A DNA stretch of 64,000 nt from Progne subis subis (GCA_022316685.1 JAKJHU010000039.1:1116001-1180000), one strand, 5' to 3'. Shown: positions 36,751 to 50,012, counted from the stretch's first letter. The notes: a model not told the origin generated them from the sequence alone. Numbers and translations: made by a program.

Positions 36751-38300
36751 CTGATTATGTTTTTTGAGTCTGATAGTGAATGATCAAACACTAACCTTAG
36801 TCTGTGGTTTCAATGTTGGGTTTTTCTGCTTGGTTTGTTTTCCTCGTTTGTTCCCTACGCCCAGGCAGTTTTTCACTCTTCCAGAAATAGTTTCCCTTTA
36901 ATATACTTTTGAAAACGTTATGAGTCAATGCTATAATGTAAATAGCATTATTAAAATTAAAAAATATTATGTGATATACTGCTTCTCTATTTTTAAGACT
37001 TCTTGCCATGTTACAGAAATTAATAGCCTGCATGCCAAAAAATGTAGCTCATCTATCTCCAGCCTTTTATGAATAATCTGTATTTTCATTTTTTACTATT
37101 TTTCCAGAATTTATCTCTTCTTCTTCTTGACTTTATAAAGATAAGTGTTGTGTTCACCATTTCACACATTTCTCACACAACTTCTGAGAGTTTTCAGACA
37201 AAGCTAACAGACCTGACCTTGCCTCTTTCTGTTGCCAAGGTATCTTAACATGCACTTCCTCAGGCTCAGGTGCCAGTATGTACTGCACTAATTTCACCTC
37301 TTTAGCAGCCTATGAAGGAGCCATCTGTGCAGGGGTGTAGGTTCCTATATCAGTCCAGGGACACTTACTGCATCAACAGCTAGAGAGCTCTCCTGGAGAC
37401 ATGCTGTAGTGATATACTTGAGGATAATGTGAACTGCAGTGTACTCACATTAATTTTGGTCCTGTTCTTTTCCTATTCTAGACAGATTCTTTCTTACTGA
37501 GTTTAGTTATTACTCATGTAATTGCAGTTCACCCTTTTACGAAGAATGATGGAAAATGTACATCAGCCTTCTGCAAGTGAACTATCACTAGTTTGGTTCT
37601 TTTTCCTTCCAGATTTATTTTCTTGCTATCTCTTAATGTCCATTGCTTTTTGCAGTTAAATTTGTGCTTTATCCCTTGTGACTTTGTTTCAGCATTTAGT
37701 GCTGTTCTTTCATACTTGTCCTTAGAGTTTGACCTGGTTTCCACCTTCTGTACATTTCGTTCTTGTGTTTCAGGTCACTGAGGACCGTGCTGCTTAGCCA
37801 AGCAGCCAAGTTGATCTCTGACTACATTTCCTATCCTCCTACTGCCTAGGATTGTTTATGTTTGTACCCTAAATATAATTTCTTTAAGGAAGTGCCAACT
37901 CTACTGAATTCCTTTTGCTTTAGCCATGTTTCCCGTGAGAACTTACCTTCCAGTTGCCAGAGTTTTTGGGAGTCTTCTTGTATAGAGTTCATTAGGTTTG
38001 AACCTTGCCTTTTGTTCTCCATCTAAAAATAATGCATATTATCACAAGACAATTACTCTCAACCAAATTACCTCTGCCCTCATATTCCTGGCCATCCCCT
38101 TTCTTGGTTGCTTAGCAGGCAGCCTCCTGGCAGGCTGCTCTTGAAGCACTTGGCAGGCTCTAACAGCTGGTGTAGACCCTGCATGGGGAGTGGTTAAATG
38201 CTGCTCCTTATACCTAGAGACAGACACAGCACAGTGCTTTGTAATGTGCAACTGGAGATGCTCACCTAAACATCCTCAGGGAAACACTGGCAACTTTTAG
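36751..38300. other. No gene recognised
   Basis: AT-rich non-coding sequence without supported features. Confidence 0.5.
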
Positions 38301-38568
38301 CTGGGCATTTAATCAAAACAGACACAGATACTACATTTAGAGTGTTTCAAATGCCCTCCTATGAAAGCATTTTTGTGGATGCAGAAGCATCTTGCCCTGC
38401 CTTAGAGATCAGGTAAGGAGAACACAAAATCTTTCTCCTATTTCCTTTCTGTCCCTAGGCATAAAATTAAAATGACATGTCTCTCTGGACTGATCTTTCT
38501 TTGAATCTTTGTTTTTTGTTTAGCATCACTCAGAGGCATGGGAAATCTCCACTGAGGCTGTTTGATTG
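38301..38568 (+). other. Two candidate exons, 38301-38412 and 38524-38568, joined in phase
   Basis: The first interval follows 'ggcaacttttag' and ends at ag|GTAAGG. It is open for 36 codons (includes FRVFQMPSYESIFVDAEASC). The second follows 'tgttttttgtttag' and ends at tg|GTGAGT. It is open for 14 codons (ITQRHGKSPLRLFD). The split codon is AG|C (Ser), so the frame continues without a stop across a 111-bp intron. The first acceptor is weak. Protein family unknown; could be pseudo-exons. Confidence 0.25.
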
Positions 38569-41500
38569 GTGAGTAAAATTGGATTGTTAGTGGCTTTTAA
38601 TGTCACCAACCGTGATTTTGTAAGTGCAGGGAAATCTCTGGAAAGAGAGATTGGTTTTTTTCAGAGTTGGTTGGGGTTTTTATTTGTTTATATATTTAGC
38701 AGCTGACATCAAATATTTTAAGGCATAAACTGAGATGTTCAGCTTTTGAAATCACACAGTAATGAAATTTATATACAGAGGATTTTTTTGGCAGCCTATT
38801 ATTCATTGCTATGGCTTTCCTCAGTTAAGAAGTTCATGTTACAGGGTGCCTGAAATGAAATTACAATGTCTTTCATTCACTTTCTGACTTTATTAAGGGT
38901 GGTATGCAACTTGACTCTTCTAATTTCAATACAGTTTGCATCTACATAGGATTTTGTCAAATTTCGAGCATTTTAGCAGAAGTTTTTTAGGTTAGATACC
39001 TGCCTCAGGATCTTTTTTAAAATCCTTTGAGCAAAAATGATTTATTGATTTTTACACAGGGAATCTGTGTTCTTTTTTCTTCTCTTAAATTATTCCAGTG
39101 ACCTTTCCTCTAAGACATTCAGATACATTGCAGATTTTGAAATAAGTATTTGAAAAATGAGGTTAAGAGGTTCCTCTTGTACATTCTCAGTGGAACCTTT
39201 TCTGCACAGGAGAGTAAACCATCCATTTTAAAGAACAAGGCAAGCATGAGCAAGATTTCTAGGGAGAAATCGTTAGGGATTGCTGGCAAAATAGATTCAA
39301 GGGACAAAATCAGCAGGAAAATGTGCCTTGATGACTAGTGTGAAAATTGATGTGGGAGGGAAAGAAAAGGAAAATGTGTCAGTTTAGTTTGGGAGAAACT
39401 AAAATAACTATAGAAGCTGAAGTGTATAGCCTGGAACTAGCTGAGGACAGAACAGAGAGTGAGAAGCAGTGGGGCTGCGTGGGCATCTTGGAAGTAGAAG
39501 GAGAAACAGTTCTGATGAGCTGGGCTTGGAAGTGTGGTTGTTGCGGGGGGGGGCTGCGAGGCTGACTGAGGAGACAAAGGGAGGAGCCTGGCAGGGGGAG
39601 CCAGCAAAGAGCTGGCTTGTGCATGAGGAAGGCTGAACAGCAGGATCAGGGTGAGATCTGATGGATGTTTGGGAAGCTGGAAAACAGGATTTGCTGGGCG
39701 AGCTGCTTGGGGACTATATGAGGAAGGCTTTTGGAGGTGAGAATTTGCTGGAGATTGGGTTAAAGTTTTGCTTGAGGAATAGAAGCAGAGACTGGAAAGA
39801 GGGGGTCCCCCCTGGGATAGGGGCTAAGGGAAAAGCTCTGGTGCCCATGCAAGTATGTGTTGAGCAGGAGTGTTGGAATGCTGCTGGACAGTGGAGTGCA
39901 AAGAGGTGGGGGTATCAGGAAAGGAAGGAAGACTCTGGTCAGGCCATATTAATGGTAGGAGCAGGGGAAGCAGGAACAAGCTGTGCTATGGACCATTTGC
40001 CTTTAGTGCCAGGAATGGCGTCCCGCATGGCCAAGTCTCACTGTTTTGTTACTGCCAGCAGGTAAGACTGGTGAGTTTGGGACTTGTCACATGTCACTTT
40101 GTTCATGCTGGGTTTGTTCATAAAATAGCAATCTGCTGCCACTATTGGTTATTCCATTACAGTGAGTGTCAAGGAAGCTGATTCACCACTGACAACGATT
40201 TTTATGCACGTTGTTATGATACTTCATTAGTACATGTTTCAGTAGCTTTTCAACGCACGGCTTTTAAAGAAACAAGATGCTCCACACAACTTGCTTGGCT
40301 CACAGGATGAACATATTCTTGAGACATTCAAGGGCTGTCCAGTAGGATCCCCACTACCTATGGCAGATGAAGGAAGGTGTGCAGTGAACCAGGCGAGAGT
40401 TTTTAGGAGGAGAGTTTGTGTTCTTTGTCTGCTATGATAAATCCCATGTGGTGTGGGGCACCCATCCTTTCAGAGACTCATTGACTGTCCATTCTCCATT
40501 TTCTGGATACTTGAGCAGGCTCTGGAAATCAGATTTGCAGATTTTTCAAGCGTTTGTATCTGCAACTGAATCCACAACGCTATTTTGAACTTAGAGTTCA
40601 AATGCTCTGAAATGTCAAGCCTTTAGTTTCAGGACTATTCTGCCAAAAGCCAGCAGACACTTCATTTTATACTCTCTATGATTTAACCTATCTCTTTAGT
40701 CCTACTGTCTCCAAACTTCTTAATTTTTGATACTGCATGTGTCATAGTATGCTAGAAAATCATGTTTCATAGAAACAGATTTTAAACATAATATTTCTGT
40801 TGAACAGCTTGCCCTGCAACACAGAGAGAGCAGAAGGGAGAGAAAGAATAGGCTTAGATTCATGTAGGAAGAGAGAAAAAGGTATACACAATTTGTCAGT
40901 AAATGTCAGGATATTTCAGGCAAAGAGGTTATTTCTGTAAAAGAGCAGACACCAAATTCCTGGTGTTAGGACTTGTACATGATTACTGTAAAGGAGTCTT
41001 GAAAGGAGTATTAAAAAAAAAAAAAAAAATAGTGAGGGGGAATGAGAGTAGAGCTATGATTTCGAATAAAATTAGTTTTGGATCCTGAAAATAAGGTTCA
41101 AAATCTAGACAAGAATGACAGGAGAAGCTGGAGGAGATAGGAGCAAAAAGGAAAACCATTTAAGCAGAAATGCTTTGTATTCACTGGAGTGTAAAGAGGG
41201 AAAGAAAGGTCATACCTGTCATCAATTATGGTTAAGGTATACTAGGGGTGGGGACACAAGGGTATAACAAGGTGAACAGCAAACAGAAGTTTGCCTGGGG
41301 GATATATGCTAAGTAACCAGGATTTTTACAAAGTTTTGACTGTGCTATTTGGTGTGCAATGGCAGGAATAAATGAAGCAAACTTGCATGGGGAATTGAAA
41401 AGCAGGACAGGACAAAGAGGATCTAGGTCTGAGACAAGGTTGGCAGACCTGAATAGTAAGGAAAGCATTGCTATTACAGACATTAACTGAGAAGAGAAAC

Positions 41501-43716
41501 ATGGGAGGGGACAGTAAGACATTTGCAAAGGCAGAGAGTTAGTTATACACATGACAAAGCAGATGGATTTTGTGATGCCCATCTCCTGTGAAACAAGCTG
41601 GGGAGGAGATCGTTCATTGCCACCCTGGCCAGGGTGCATTGTTTCAAACCGTTCTTGCATACTTCCTTTTTTTCTCCTTTTTCCTTCTTTCCAAGTTTTG
41701 TGTCTTATCGATTCCCTAAAGGAAAGCAGTGAAGTTTGTTCTCCTGTGATTTGTTCTACAGTGATTTAAACGACAGTTGACAAGTGCATGGAATTTTGAA
41801 CCAAGTGTTTAGATAAAAAGGCCCCAGAGCGCATTATCAGATGCCAGGCACCAAAAGCAGTAACAGGGCACTGCCCAGTCCCCTGGGGCTGCCCCCTACT
41901 GCCCACAGCCCAGGACCCCATGTCAGCCTCCTGAGGCCACCTGTCCTTGCCCCAGTGAGGCTGCAACAGAACTGGTCTCCAGCTTCCCAGGTTCCAGCCA
42001 GGCTGGGCGCACTCATGAGCTGGGTCTCCTCACTGAACCTATCTCTTCTTAGAAAATCAAAAGTCTGTGGCCTTTCTCGCTGCAATTCCAGGAAGGAAAA
42101 GAGATACAAGTTTGATCACATAGTAGAGGCTGGGTTCCAGTGCAAGAGTGACTCCAGTGCATATAGTCTCATTCCTTTTTAAATATCTGTGGTAGTTTAT
42201 TAGATAATTAACATATTGCTTTCTATACTAATTTCTTTGCATTTGTTCTTCTTCACCTTCATGGAACTATACTTCATGTCTTTTTCAGATCAGTTCTCAA
42301 CCTCCCTTTTCCACAACATTTTTACAGCAGGCTACAGAACCTTTCTATTTCCCTTGGCCCCCAGCTCTGCCACTTTTCCTTGGGTTTCTGTTTCCTGCCT
42401 CTCTCTGGGAGCTTTTCTGTGAGACTCGCTGCTGCCTTTCCCCATGTACTCCTTTTTTCTTTTCATTTTAAGTCCTTTTCGTCCCCAAATTGGCTCTTCC
42501 TTTCATTTGCTCTTTTGTGGACTGGTTGGTAACAGTTTAGCACACTGGCATCGTAACTGGTCTTGGCATCCCTGAAAGGGAAGACTTTTAGGAGTGATTT
42601 TAGGTGAAAAATGTAATGGCTCTGTAGGTGCTGCATAAACTTCATCCAAAAGCAGGGCCAGTAGAGGAGAAAGCAGGAATTGTTTTTCTGTTATCAAGGG
42701 TTGATGGTAACAGGGGGTGATGGATCAGAAAGTAAAGCTGAGCTTTTAAAACTGCCTGAGAAATCGTAGATAATGAAAAACTTTGGAAAGTAAGATGAGG
42801 AGATGACATGGAATTAAGTAGAGAAGGAAAAGCTAAGAGGCAGGCATAAGAAGCCATGTAATGAGATTAATAAGCAGATTGATGATGGCAACAAAGACGG
42901 TATCACTACTGTTGCTGAGACCAGAAAAAAGTCTGATGCAGTAATGGAGGGCTGAAGTGATGACAGAACAAGAGTTTTAGATTGTGCCTGTAATGGAAAT
43001 TGTTGCTTTGCACCCACCTCAGTGCTGTGAAGTGTGTTGTTCTGTCGGACACCCTTGTCAGCCTTTTCCTCAGTAGCTCCCAGCCTAGCCCATACATTGT
43101 CTCCCCACCGAGCCGCCCACCTAACACCATTCAACCCTTGCTGCAAGTGAGGTGATGTCAAATGCTGTCTCTTGTTGGCAAAATGACACAGGTCAGACCC
43201 TTTTTCCAACACTTGGCTGTCTGTAACTTGTGTGAGTTTCCTAAGCCATTACTGATATTCCACTTCATGGACAGGCCAGACTGGCTGCTAAGGCTCCATT
43301 TTCTGGGGTCTTTCTCCCTCCTGTCCATCCATCACAAACTGTACAGAAGCAGGGGTGCTGCAGATTTGGTCGAACAAGGCTCATGCTCTTGCAATTCACT
43401 CCAATAGAACAGCACATGCACAACTGCATCCAGAGCTTGGTTTTCCTGTTCAGGTTGTTCTTGGGGGCTTTTTATCTGTCATCCCCTCCTCACTTTCTGT
43501 GTACCCATGCACATATCAGTATGTATTTGCAGTTGTCCTTTTGAAGGGATTAACAGGGTTTAAGTACAGAATGAGGTTCAGCAACTGAGAATGTTATCTG
43601 TTTTCAGAGATTTTTCCCTACCTTCCACCAAGCTGCCATACTGGTATTTTCTTTTACTTCTGGCTTCAAATGTATCAGGAACACAAATAACTATTGTTGT
43701 AATTTCATTCTTTTAG
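38569..43716. other. No secure gene; purine-rich stretches and chance frames
   Basis: From 39340 to about 41250 the + strand is G/A-rich, giving a 134-codon frame (39661-40065) and others without domains. A possible short exon at 40008-40061 has a good acceptor (ccatttgcctttag) and donor (cag|GTAAGA), but all three frames are open, so it carries no coding information. 41840-42060 is a modest GC-rich patch. No repeat family recognised. Confidence 0.4.
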
Positions 43717-43780
43717 TCTGGAAAGTTCCACTTATCGAGTGGGTGCAGAGGATCCCCCCACATGCTCAGCTCTGACCAAG
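43717..43780 (+). other. Candidate exon (64 nt)
   Basis: Follows a good acceptor (tttcattcttttag) and ends at aag|GTTTGT, a weak donor. Entered with one base, it is open (LESSTYRVGAEDPPTCSALTK) and fits the phase left by 38524-38568. It is also open if entered in phase 0, so the phase match is not decisive. Confidence 0.2.
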
Positions 43781-45616
43781 GTTTGTCTGTGAAAAGCTAG
43801 CTTGAAACACACCTTTGTAAAGTTTATTATCAGAAGACTTTAAATCATTATCAGCCTACTTAGTTATTTTACTTGGAGCAAATAATATGCCAGTGTAACT
43901 GATATTAATGTGTTTTGGGACGTATTTGTGTGTGTATATATGTACACACATGTGTGTACATGTTTTTCTGTGCTTGGGTAATAGGTGCCACACAAAAAGA
44001 CTTAACATTATTCAGTATTTCTGGCTGTAGTACTTCTTATTGCTTGTGAAAGTATAAAAATATTTAAAGTCTTTTTTTGTTTGTTTGTTTATTTCTTTAA
44101 ATTCTGAAATTTTTTAAATTGCAATAGTTCAGAAGTTCCAGGAGAAGGATTAGGGAATACTCTATCATGAATCATTGTTTCAGCAGTTCAAGGACAGAAC
44201 AGTGAACAAATGATACCTATGCAAAGCAATGCAACCTATTCCTTTGGTGCTTGTTCTAGAAATGGAACATGAACGTTCTTCCTCCATGGCAGGAGGAAGA
44301 ACTTCAGTCTGAGTGTGATGTCTTAGGTTGTGTACTCATGTGACTATCATTAAAACATTTTTGAGTATTTCCTAATTGAAAGAGTACTAAAGATTTTCTA
44401 TCAGACCTTGTTTTGGTCAGGGAAAAGGAACTCATTATAAACCCAAAGCTGGTGGTTGGATAAGTGTGACTATAAGTGGCTATCTGACATAGGGGAAGAT
44501 TGCAGAAGGTCTAGTATCACAAAATGTAAAGCAAGCATGAGAAAAATGAACCAAGAAAATACAATTTAACAGAAAAAAATTCCTACAAGTCCAGCATATG
44601 ACAATTTTGTGACACCCCTGGAAAAGTACAATACAGAGATAGAGAGCTCTTCTGGGTCAAACAGTCCCTCCTACCATGCAGGGGATGTGCAAGTAGGTTG
44701 CCAGCAACCTCCATACCCAGCCTACCACATAGAAAAGGGAGATGTTGAAAGTAATTAAAAGCAAACAAATGTCAGAAATTTCTTGAAGTAAACAGAAGGA
44801 CAAGAAGAACATTTTATGGTCAGCAAACTTGACAACAAAGATATGAACAACACAATATAATGCTTTTGGTTTTGTTACTTTCAGTGTGTTTATCATGAAG
44901 AAAAGAATTTTTAAAATGGAATTGTAGAGGACCATGGTAGAATTATCAGCAGTGCAAAGAGGGCTTGAATTCAGTAAATATTTTTAATTTTATGAGGGCT
45001 TCAGGACTTTTTGCCATTTTGCATGCACATGATATGATTTGCATTGCTTTCTCCAGTAATCTATTCCCCATTTGTTACACTATTGGCTTGAACAATTCTT
45101 CTGGTTGTTCTCATAAAGAAACTTGGATTATGTTATAGGAAACAGATGTCACCAGACTGATTAATTCTTTTTGCTTAGGTTTGGTTGATTAAGGCAGTAG
45201 CATTGTGCATTTAGAACTGTACAAAGAATTTGACCTGACATGATAGCATGTTATGTCTAAGAAGCTAGAAAGACATCAAATCAGCTGGACACACACTGAA
45301 GATATGAAACACTAATTAACTGACAGGCCTCAACAAAATCTTATCACCTGATAGCAATCCTTCTGAAAGACTCCTGCAAGAAAGGATTCTAGGAGAATAA
45401 TTCTTGCTGCCTGGTTTACTCTTTAGTATTGACCATAAAAGAGTCATAAAATGATTTCTGATGTAACCTGTAGAACACAGTAAGACATGCAGAAATTGAA
45501 AATAACAAGCCACAGCTATGTATAACTGATTTATAATGATGTGATCTGAAGAACAAGGGAAAACCAACTGTGCAGTGTAAGGCTGCTATCTGGAAGATTT
45601 TAAGCTTCATTAAAAA

Positions 45617-45679
45617 TTAAAAAAAAAAAAAAAGTCCACCCCTCTCCTTCTCCGCGCCACCCCCCCCCCCCCCCCCCCC
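45617..45679. repeat. Poly-A tract followed by C-rich tract with C19 run
   Basis: An A14-15 run near 45619-45633 is followed by C/T-rich sequence and C19 at 45661-45679. This is a simple-sequence cluster, and the flanks are likely to be unstable in length. Confidence 0.85.
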
Positions 45680-46230
45680 ATACAACAAGAACAAAGCAGA
45701 TTAATGCCTAATATTTAATTTTTAGGATCCTCTTTTCTGTGAATATGTAAGATCCAGAGACATTTAGATCCCTGTCTCCCTGTTTCCTGTTTTGTTACTT
45801 TTCTGTAGCAGAGGTTTTTACTTTTTTTTCATGAGTCTTATGATGCTGTTTTTCTATCTTGCCTGGGAGAGCCCCTAGTGCTGCCCTTTAGTTACAGCAG
45901 AAATAGTCTAGTATGGACTTGTGTTAATGGACTCACCACTCCTTTACTGAGGAATGCCTTGTAGTTACCTAAAATCACACTTAATTCAAGGTTGGATAAA
46001 TGCAAAGAGGAGTATTAACTTGTTACATCTTAAATAGCAAACAAGTACATGGAAAAGCCATAATAAATATAAGGAAAAGTTCATCTAATTTACTGACACT
46101 GACACCTACTGACAAAGATGCTTTTCATTTTGGATTTTTTCCCTCCCTTTTAATTTCCAGGTGCCTTGTCCCTCTTTGACAAAATGGCTCTCAGAATTTT
46201 CTTTTCTCCTCTTCCTCAGGTTTCCCTTAG

Positions 46231-46329
46231 GTGACTTTCATCACTGGGAACTTTGCATTACACAGAATTCCGTACTGGGGTCTCACATCTGAAAACATCT
46301 TCCAAGGAAGGCTTTGGACTTCACCTTAA
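46231..46329 (+). other. Candidate terminal exon (32 codons and stop)
   Basis: Follows a very pyrimidine-rich acceptor (ttttctcctcttcctcaggtttcccttag) and is open for 32 codons (VTFITGNFALHRIPYWGLTS...) to TAA at 46327-46329. Phase 0 entry agrees with the end of 43717-43780. Short, and in a family I cannot name. Confidence 0.2.
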
Positions 46330-47563
46330 GGTAGCTTCATGCCATGTTGACCTCATTTGTTCAGGGCAGTGTTGACTCTTACTGCCAGTCTGCTCTGTGA
46401 AGTTTTCTAAGGGGTCCAGAAAGACTTCACCTGTCATCTTGGAGCTTAGTCTATCCCTCCTTATGGTCTGATTGTTCTCCGGAATTTAATTAAAGGTTCT
46501 TTTGCTTCCACAATCATGCATAATTCTTAGAAGAGGAGTGTTTAACTACCTCCTAAACAGCTTTATTCTCCACAGGAAGCAAGCCCCTCTGTTTCCCAGT
46601 GGTGACTCATTGACGTTTCCACATGAAATATGTCTCGTAGCAGACCTTTTATTCTCTAGTGGTAGTGTAATTAGTAAATATGCATGATACAAGTATCTAA
46701 ATAGGGTAAAATTCATCTAGTTTATTTTCTGATTCCGGAGACATTTATGATAACATTACTTCTCTGAAGTGATAGCATTTAAAGTGAATGAAGCCCAATA
46801 TCTTTCTCCTAAGTGTACACTAACAAGGAGTCTTTGTACAGGATTATTTAGAGTTATGTTTATTTTAATTGCTACACAGCGTGAAGTTGCATTGGCAAAG
46901 TGCTTCTGAAAAAGAATAAAAAGGGAACACTCAATCTTGGCCCTCATGAGATCAATGAACAACCTGAGTGACTTTAGCTGGTCTTCTGATGCATTAGGAC
47001 TCAAGGATCACATAATGAAATGAGAATTGATGTACAGTGAAGAAAAAGTTAAAGGCAGATCTTCCCATACCTTTCTTGTAGCCTTTACAACAATCTCATA
47101 CAAGCAAGAAAATGAAAAAGCATATGCTAAATGCCATTGTGTCAAAAAATACTGCATTAATTTGAATTACTATTGTAACATTTTATTATAAATACAAGTA
47201 AAATTTCAGTACAGAGATAGTGAACAATGTCCCTCCCCATTCCCCAGGTCATACCTACACTAAGAGAGATTTAGTTGTCAGTAATGCTGCTAACTCTGTA
47301 AGTCTGAAGATATTCTGGTAAAAGTGTGTGATATCAAAATCACATATCAGCCCTGAAAGGAGCAACTCTTGTGCTCAAGTGCAGTTTCAGCAATGTAACT
47401 GGTGCTGTTTCTACTGCTGTCTCAGAACACACCAGAAATCAGTTTCTACTATGGCAGTTGGAGTGTATGTACATCCACAAAATGGGTGGCACACAAACAA
47501 CTCCTGAAGTTGTCCTATTGTATCTTATAAAAACAAAAACAAAACCAAAAAGAATTGAAACAG

Positions 47564-47584
47564 AAAAAAAAAAAAAAAAAAAAA
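47564..47584. repeat. A21 homopolymer
   Basis: 21 consecutive A preceded by A-rich 'aaaacaaaaacaaaaccaaa' sequence; simple repeat. Confidence 0.85.
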
Positions 47585-48582
47585 GTTTACATCCTCAGGG
47601 AATCCAGGCAATGATGTGTTTATTGCCAGCAGGTTCAGGGTGAAACCTGAGAAGTGGGAAGACAGTGCTGCTTGACTCTTTTGATTGTGCAGACTTTATG
47701 GAACAGAAAGAGAATGTCACATTTGCCAGTAGTTACTGTTTTGTAGTTAATTTTGCAACTTGCAATAAAAGTGTACTCATGAAGAGCTCTCTACTAGGGG
47801 AAACAGAGTAAGATTGCACAGAGAATTTAGATAAGTCTCTCTCCATGAAGTACAAGGAGACAAGAGAGATAATATGTTGTGTTGGGCTGCCTTCTTTCCT
47901 TTTATCTGGGAACATGAAACAACTCCTTTTCTGTTGTTTCCTCTACCACATCTATGCATTTCCTGTCTTACTGAACCATTTTGAGGCTCTTCTGCTGCAG
48001 CAGCAATGGCAGCAAATATGCATGCCATGCAGTCTCTTTGGAGAGGGAGAATGGGAGAATTCAAGTTAGTGGTGTGGATTCTCTGCAGGAATAGGGAAGA
48101 GTTTCTCTTGGAGTGATTTATTTGTCCAAAGTGGAAAGCTTCGGGGCAATAAATGGAAAGAAATTAATCTTGAATATGTCGTGGTCTTTGTGGATACACC
48201 TGTTACAGGCTACAAAGATCTTTGTGTTCCCAGAGTCTAAAGGTTATAAAGAGCCCACAATTTTGTAATCCTAAATGAAGTTAATGTTCCCCAGCAGCTT
48301 TAAAAGACAAGGGAGGAGTATTTGCTTATAAGCAGTTCATTGTTCTGAGAAAAGGAGGAATTTTGGAATACTTCTAAATGGACATATTATTTATCTATTT
48401 CGTTTATAAATTATAAAAATATAATTGTGGACTTTGTCATAAGAGAATTTTTACTTATTAGTAAAGCCTCTTTTATAGGGCTTGAAAGGTCTTTCTGCTG
48501 TCCTAAATTCTGTAGGAGATTTACATGTTATCTTTGTTGTATCATAAAAAACCTAACCAGAATTATCTTTCCTTATTGACAG

Positions 48583-48636
48583 AAAGACAGATTTCCACTG
48601 TAGAGACCACATCATTTTCCTTCCTGTGAGAATAAC
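48583..48636 (+). other. 5' UTR part of the sulfotransferase start exon
   Basis: A good acceptor 'tatctttccttattgacag' ends at 48582. The 54 bases after it contain an in-frame TAG (48601-48603) upstream of the ATG at 48637, so translation cannot start earlier in this exon. At least one untranslated exon and the promoter must lie further upstream; I could not locate them. Confidence 0.6.
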
Positions 48637-50012
48637 ATGAACCAGAAGGTGTTAGCTTTCCTTGTCCCAAATTTTTTATTTGGGATATTTCTTTTGGGGG
48701 TTTTCTGTAACAGACAAAAAAACCTAACAGGTGAGTAAAGAAATTACCAAAAAGATTTAATGTTTTATAGGAAGAGAAACACTTTTTCCAAATGTGTTAG
48801 AAAGTAACTATGGAGACCAAGATATCAACAATACTGTGAAAATATCCACTGTGGTAGTTATCTCAGCAATATATGAGAGGAGAGCACTATAAAAACATGA
48901 TATTGGAACATCAGACTTGCTTAGACAAATACTTCTAACATATTGAAAGTTTTCATTTCAGTAAATGTTTCACTAGGTAGGGTAGTTTATTGCATATTTG
49001 CCATAGTCTAGTCTGCTTGCAGTAAAAAAAAAAAAATAAATTAGCATCTTCATTAGATTTTGTTTGCAGGGTGATAGATTGAGTACTATGGTTGTCACAG
49101 ATAAATGGATTTACACAAGCCTATTTCACTGAAATGGTTTAAATTTCTTCCTTGGTTACAGGTGTTTTTCCTGATCCTACTAAAAATTGGCTGGCAATTC
49201 AAAATGATCGGAAAAACACACTGGCTTCTGTCTGCCTGAAGAATAACCTTAATAAACCAGGAAGAGAATTGGATTCTCATGTTGCAAGCCAGCTCTTTGT
49301 GGAGCACAAGCATAAATTTATCTACTGTGAGGTGCCCAAGGTAGGCTGCTCCAACTGGAAAAGAACTATTTTTCTTCTTCAATCAGAATTGAATGCAAAA
49401 GCTGCTGAAATTGAACATGACCACATCCACCATACCTCACTGATCAAAAGGCTGGTGTCTTACCCTCCTGCCTCACAAAAGGAATTTCTAAGCAATTACA
49501 CCAAAGTGATGTTCACCAGACATCCCTTGGAACGCCTGGTTTCAGCTTACAGAGACAAACTCCTGCACTTTGAACCATTCTACAGTACCACTATTGCTAA
49601 TGAGATTAGAGCAATGTTCAGGAAAAATAAAAATTCTTCTGAAAAAGTGAGTTTCCAGGAGTTTGTCAACTTTGTTCTATCAAAACCACCAGAAATTCTT
49701 GACATTCACTGGAAGCCAATGTTTCTGCTCTGTGATCCTTGCAACATTCACTATGATATTATGGGTAAGTATGAAACTCTTGGGTTGGACTCTGAGCATG
49801 TTCTGAAGATCATTGGTGCACCAGAGAGCATGCAATACCCCACCTTGAAGAGATACGGCTCAGAGAAACGAACTGATGGTGGTATCACCTTGGAGTACCT
49901 CAGACAATTGACCTCAGAACAAATTGAGAAGATAAAAAAATTGTATGAAATGGATTTTTTTTTGTTTAACTATACTATGAAATATGAGGATTATTCTTCC
50001 CTGAATGACTAA
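48637..50012 (+). CDS. Golgi carbohydrate sulfotransferase, CHST8-14 type (join 48637-48730, 49162-50012)
   Basis: Predicted to transfer sulfate from PAPS to a sugar of a glycoprotein or glycosaminoglycan in the Golgi lumen. Exon 1 starts at the first ATG after an in-frame stop and encodes five residues, then a hydrophobic anchor (about residues 6-24, LAFLVPNFLFGIFLLGVFC), giving type II topology. It ends in phase 1 at the strong donor g|GTGAGTAAAG. Exon 2 begins after 'cttccttggttacag' (49161); the split codon is Gly. The 431-bp intron removes no frame. The protein has 314 residues. The 5'-PSB motif VPKVGCSNWKR is at 89-99 and the 3'-PSB motif FTRHPLERLVS at 149-159. Further family marks are HWKPMFLLCDPC and YDIMGKYETL, and the C-terminal FFLFNYT. 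Sequons are at N29, N143, N189 and N301. CHST8/9 have a similar CEVPKxGCSNWKR motif, but those proteins are over 400 residues with a long stem; this one has a very short stem. I therefore do not assign a paralogue. No break is seen, so it is likely functional. Confidence 0.92.

Noticed and set aside
39661..40065. 134-codon + strand frame in purine-rich DNA
   Set aside because: Frame openness follows from base composition; no family or splice support, and neighbouring frames are also open.
41232..41660. 142-codon minus-strand frame
   Set aside because: Complement of a purine-rich strand giving Leu/Ser/Pro/Cys-rich peptide without a start context or domain.
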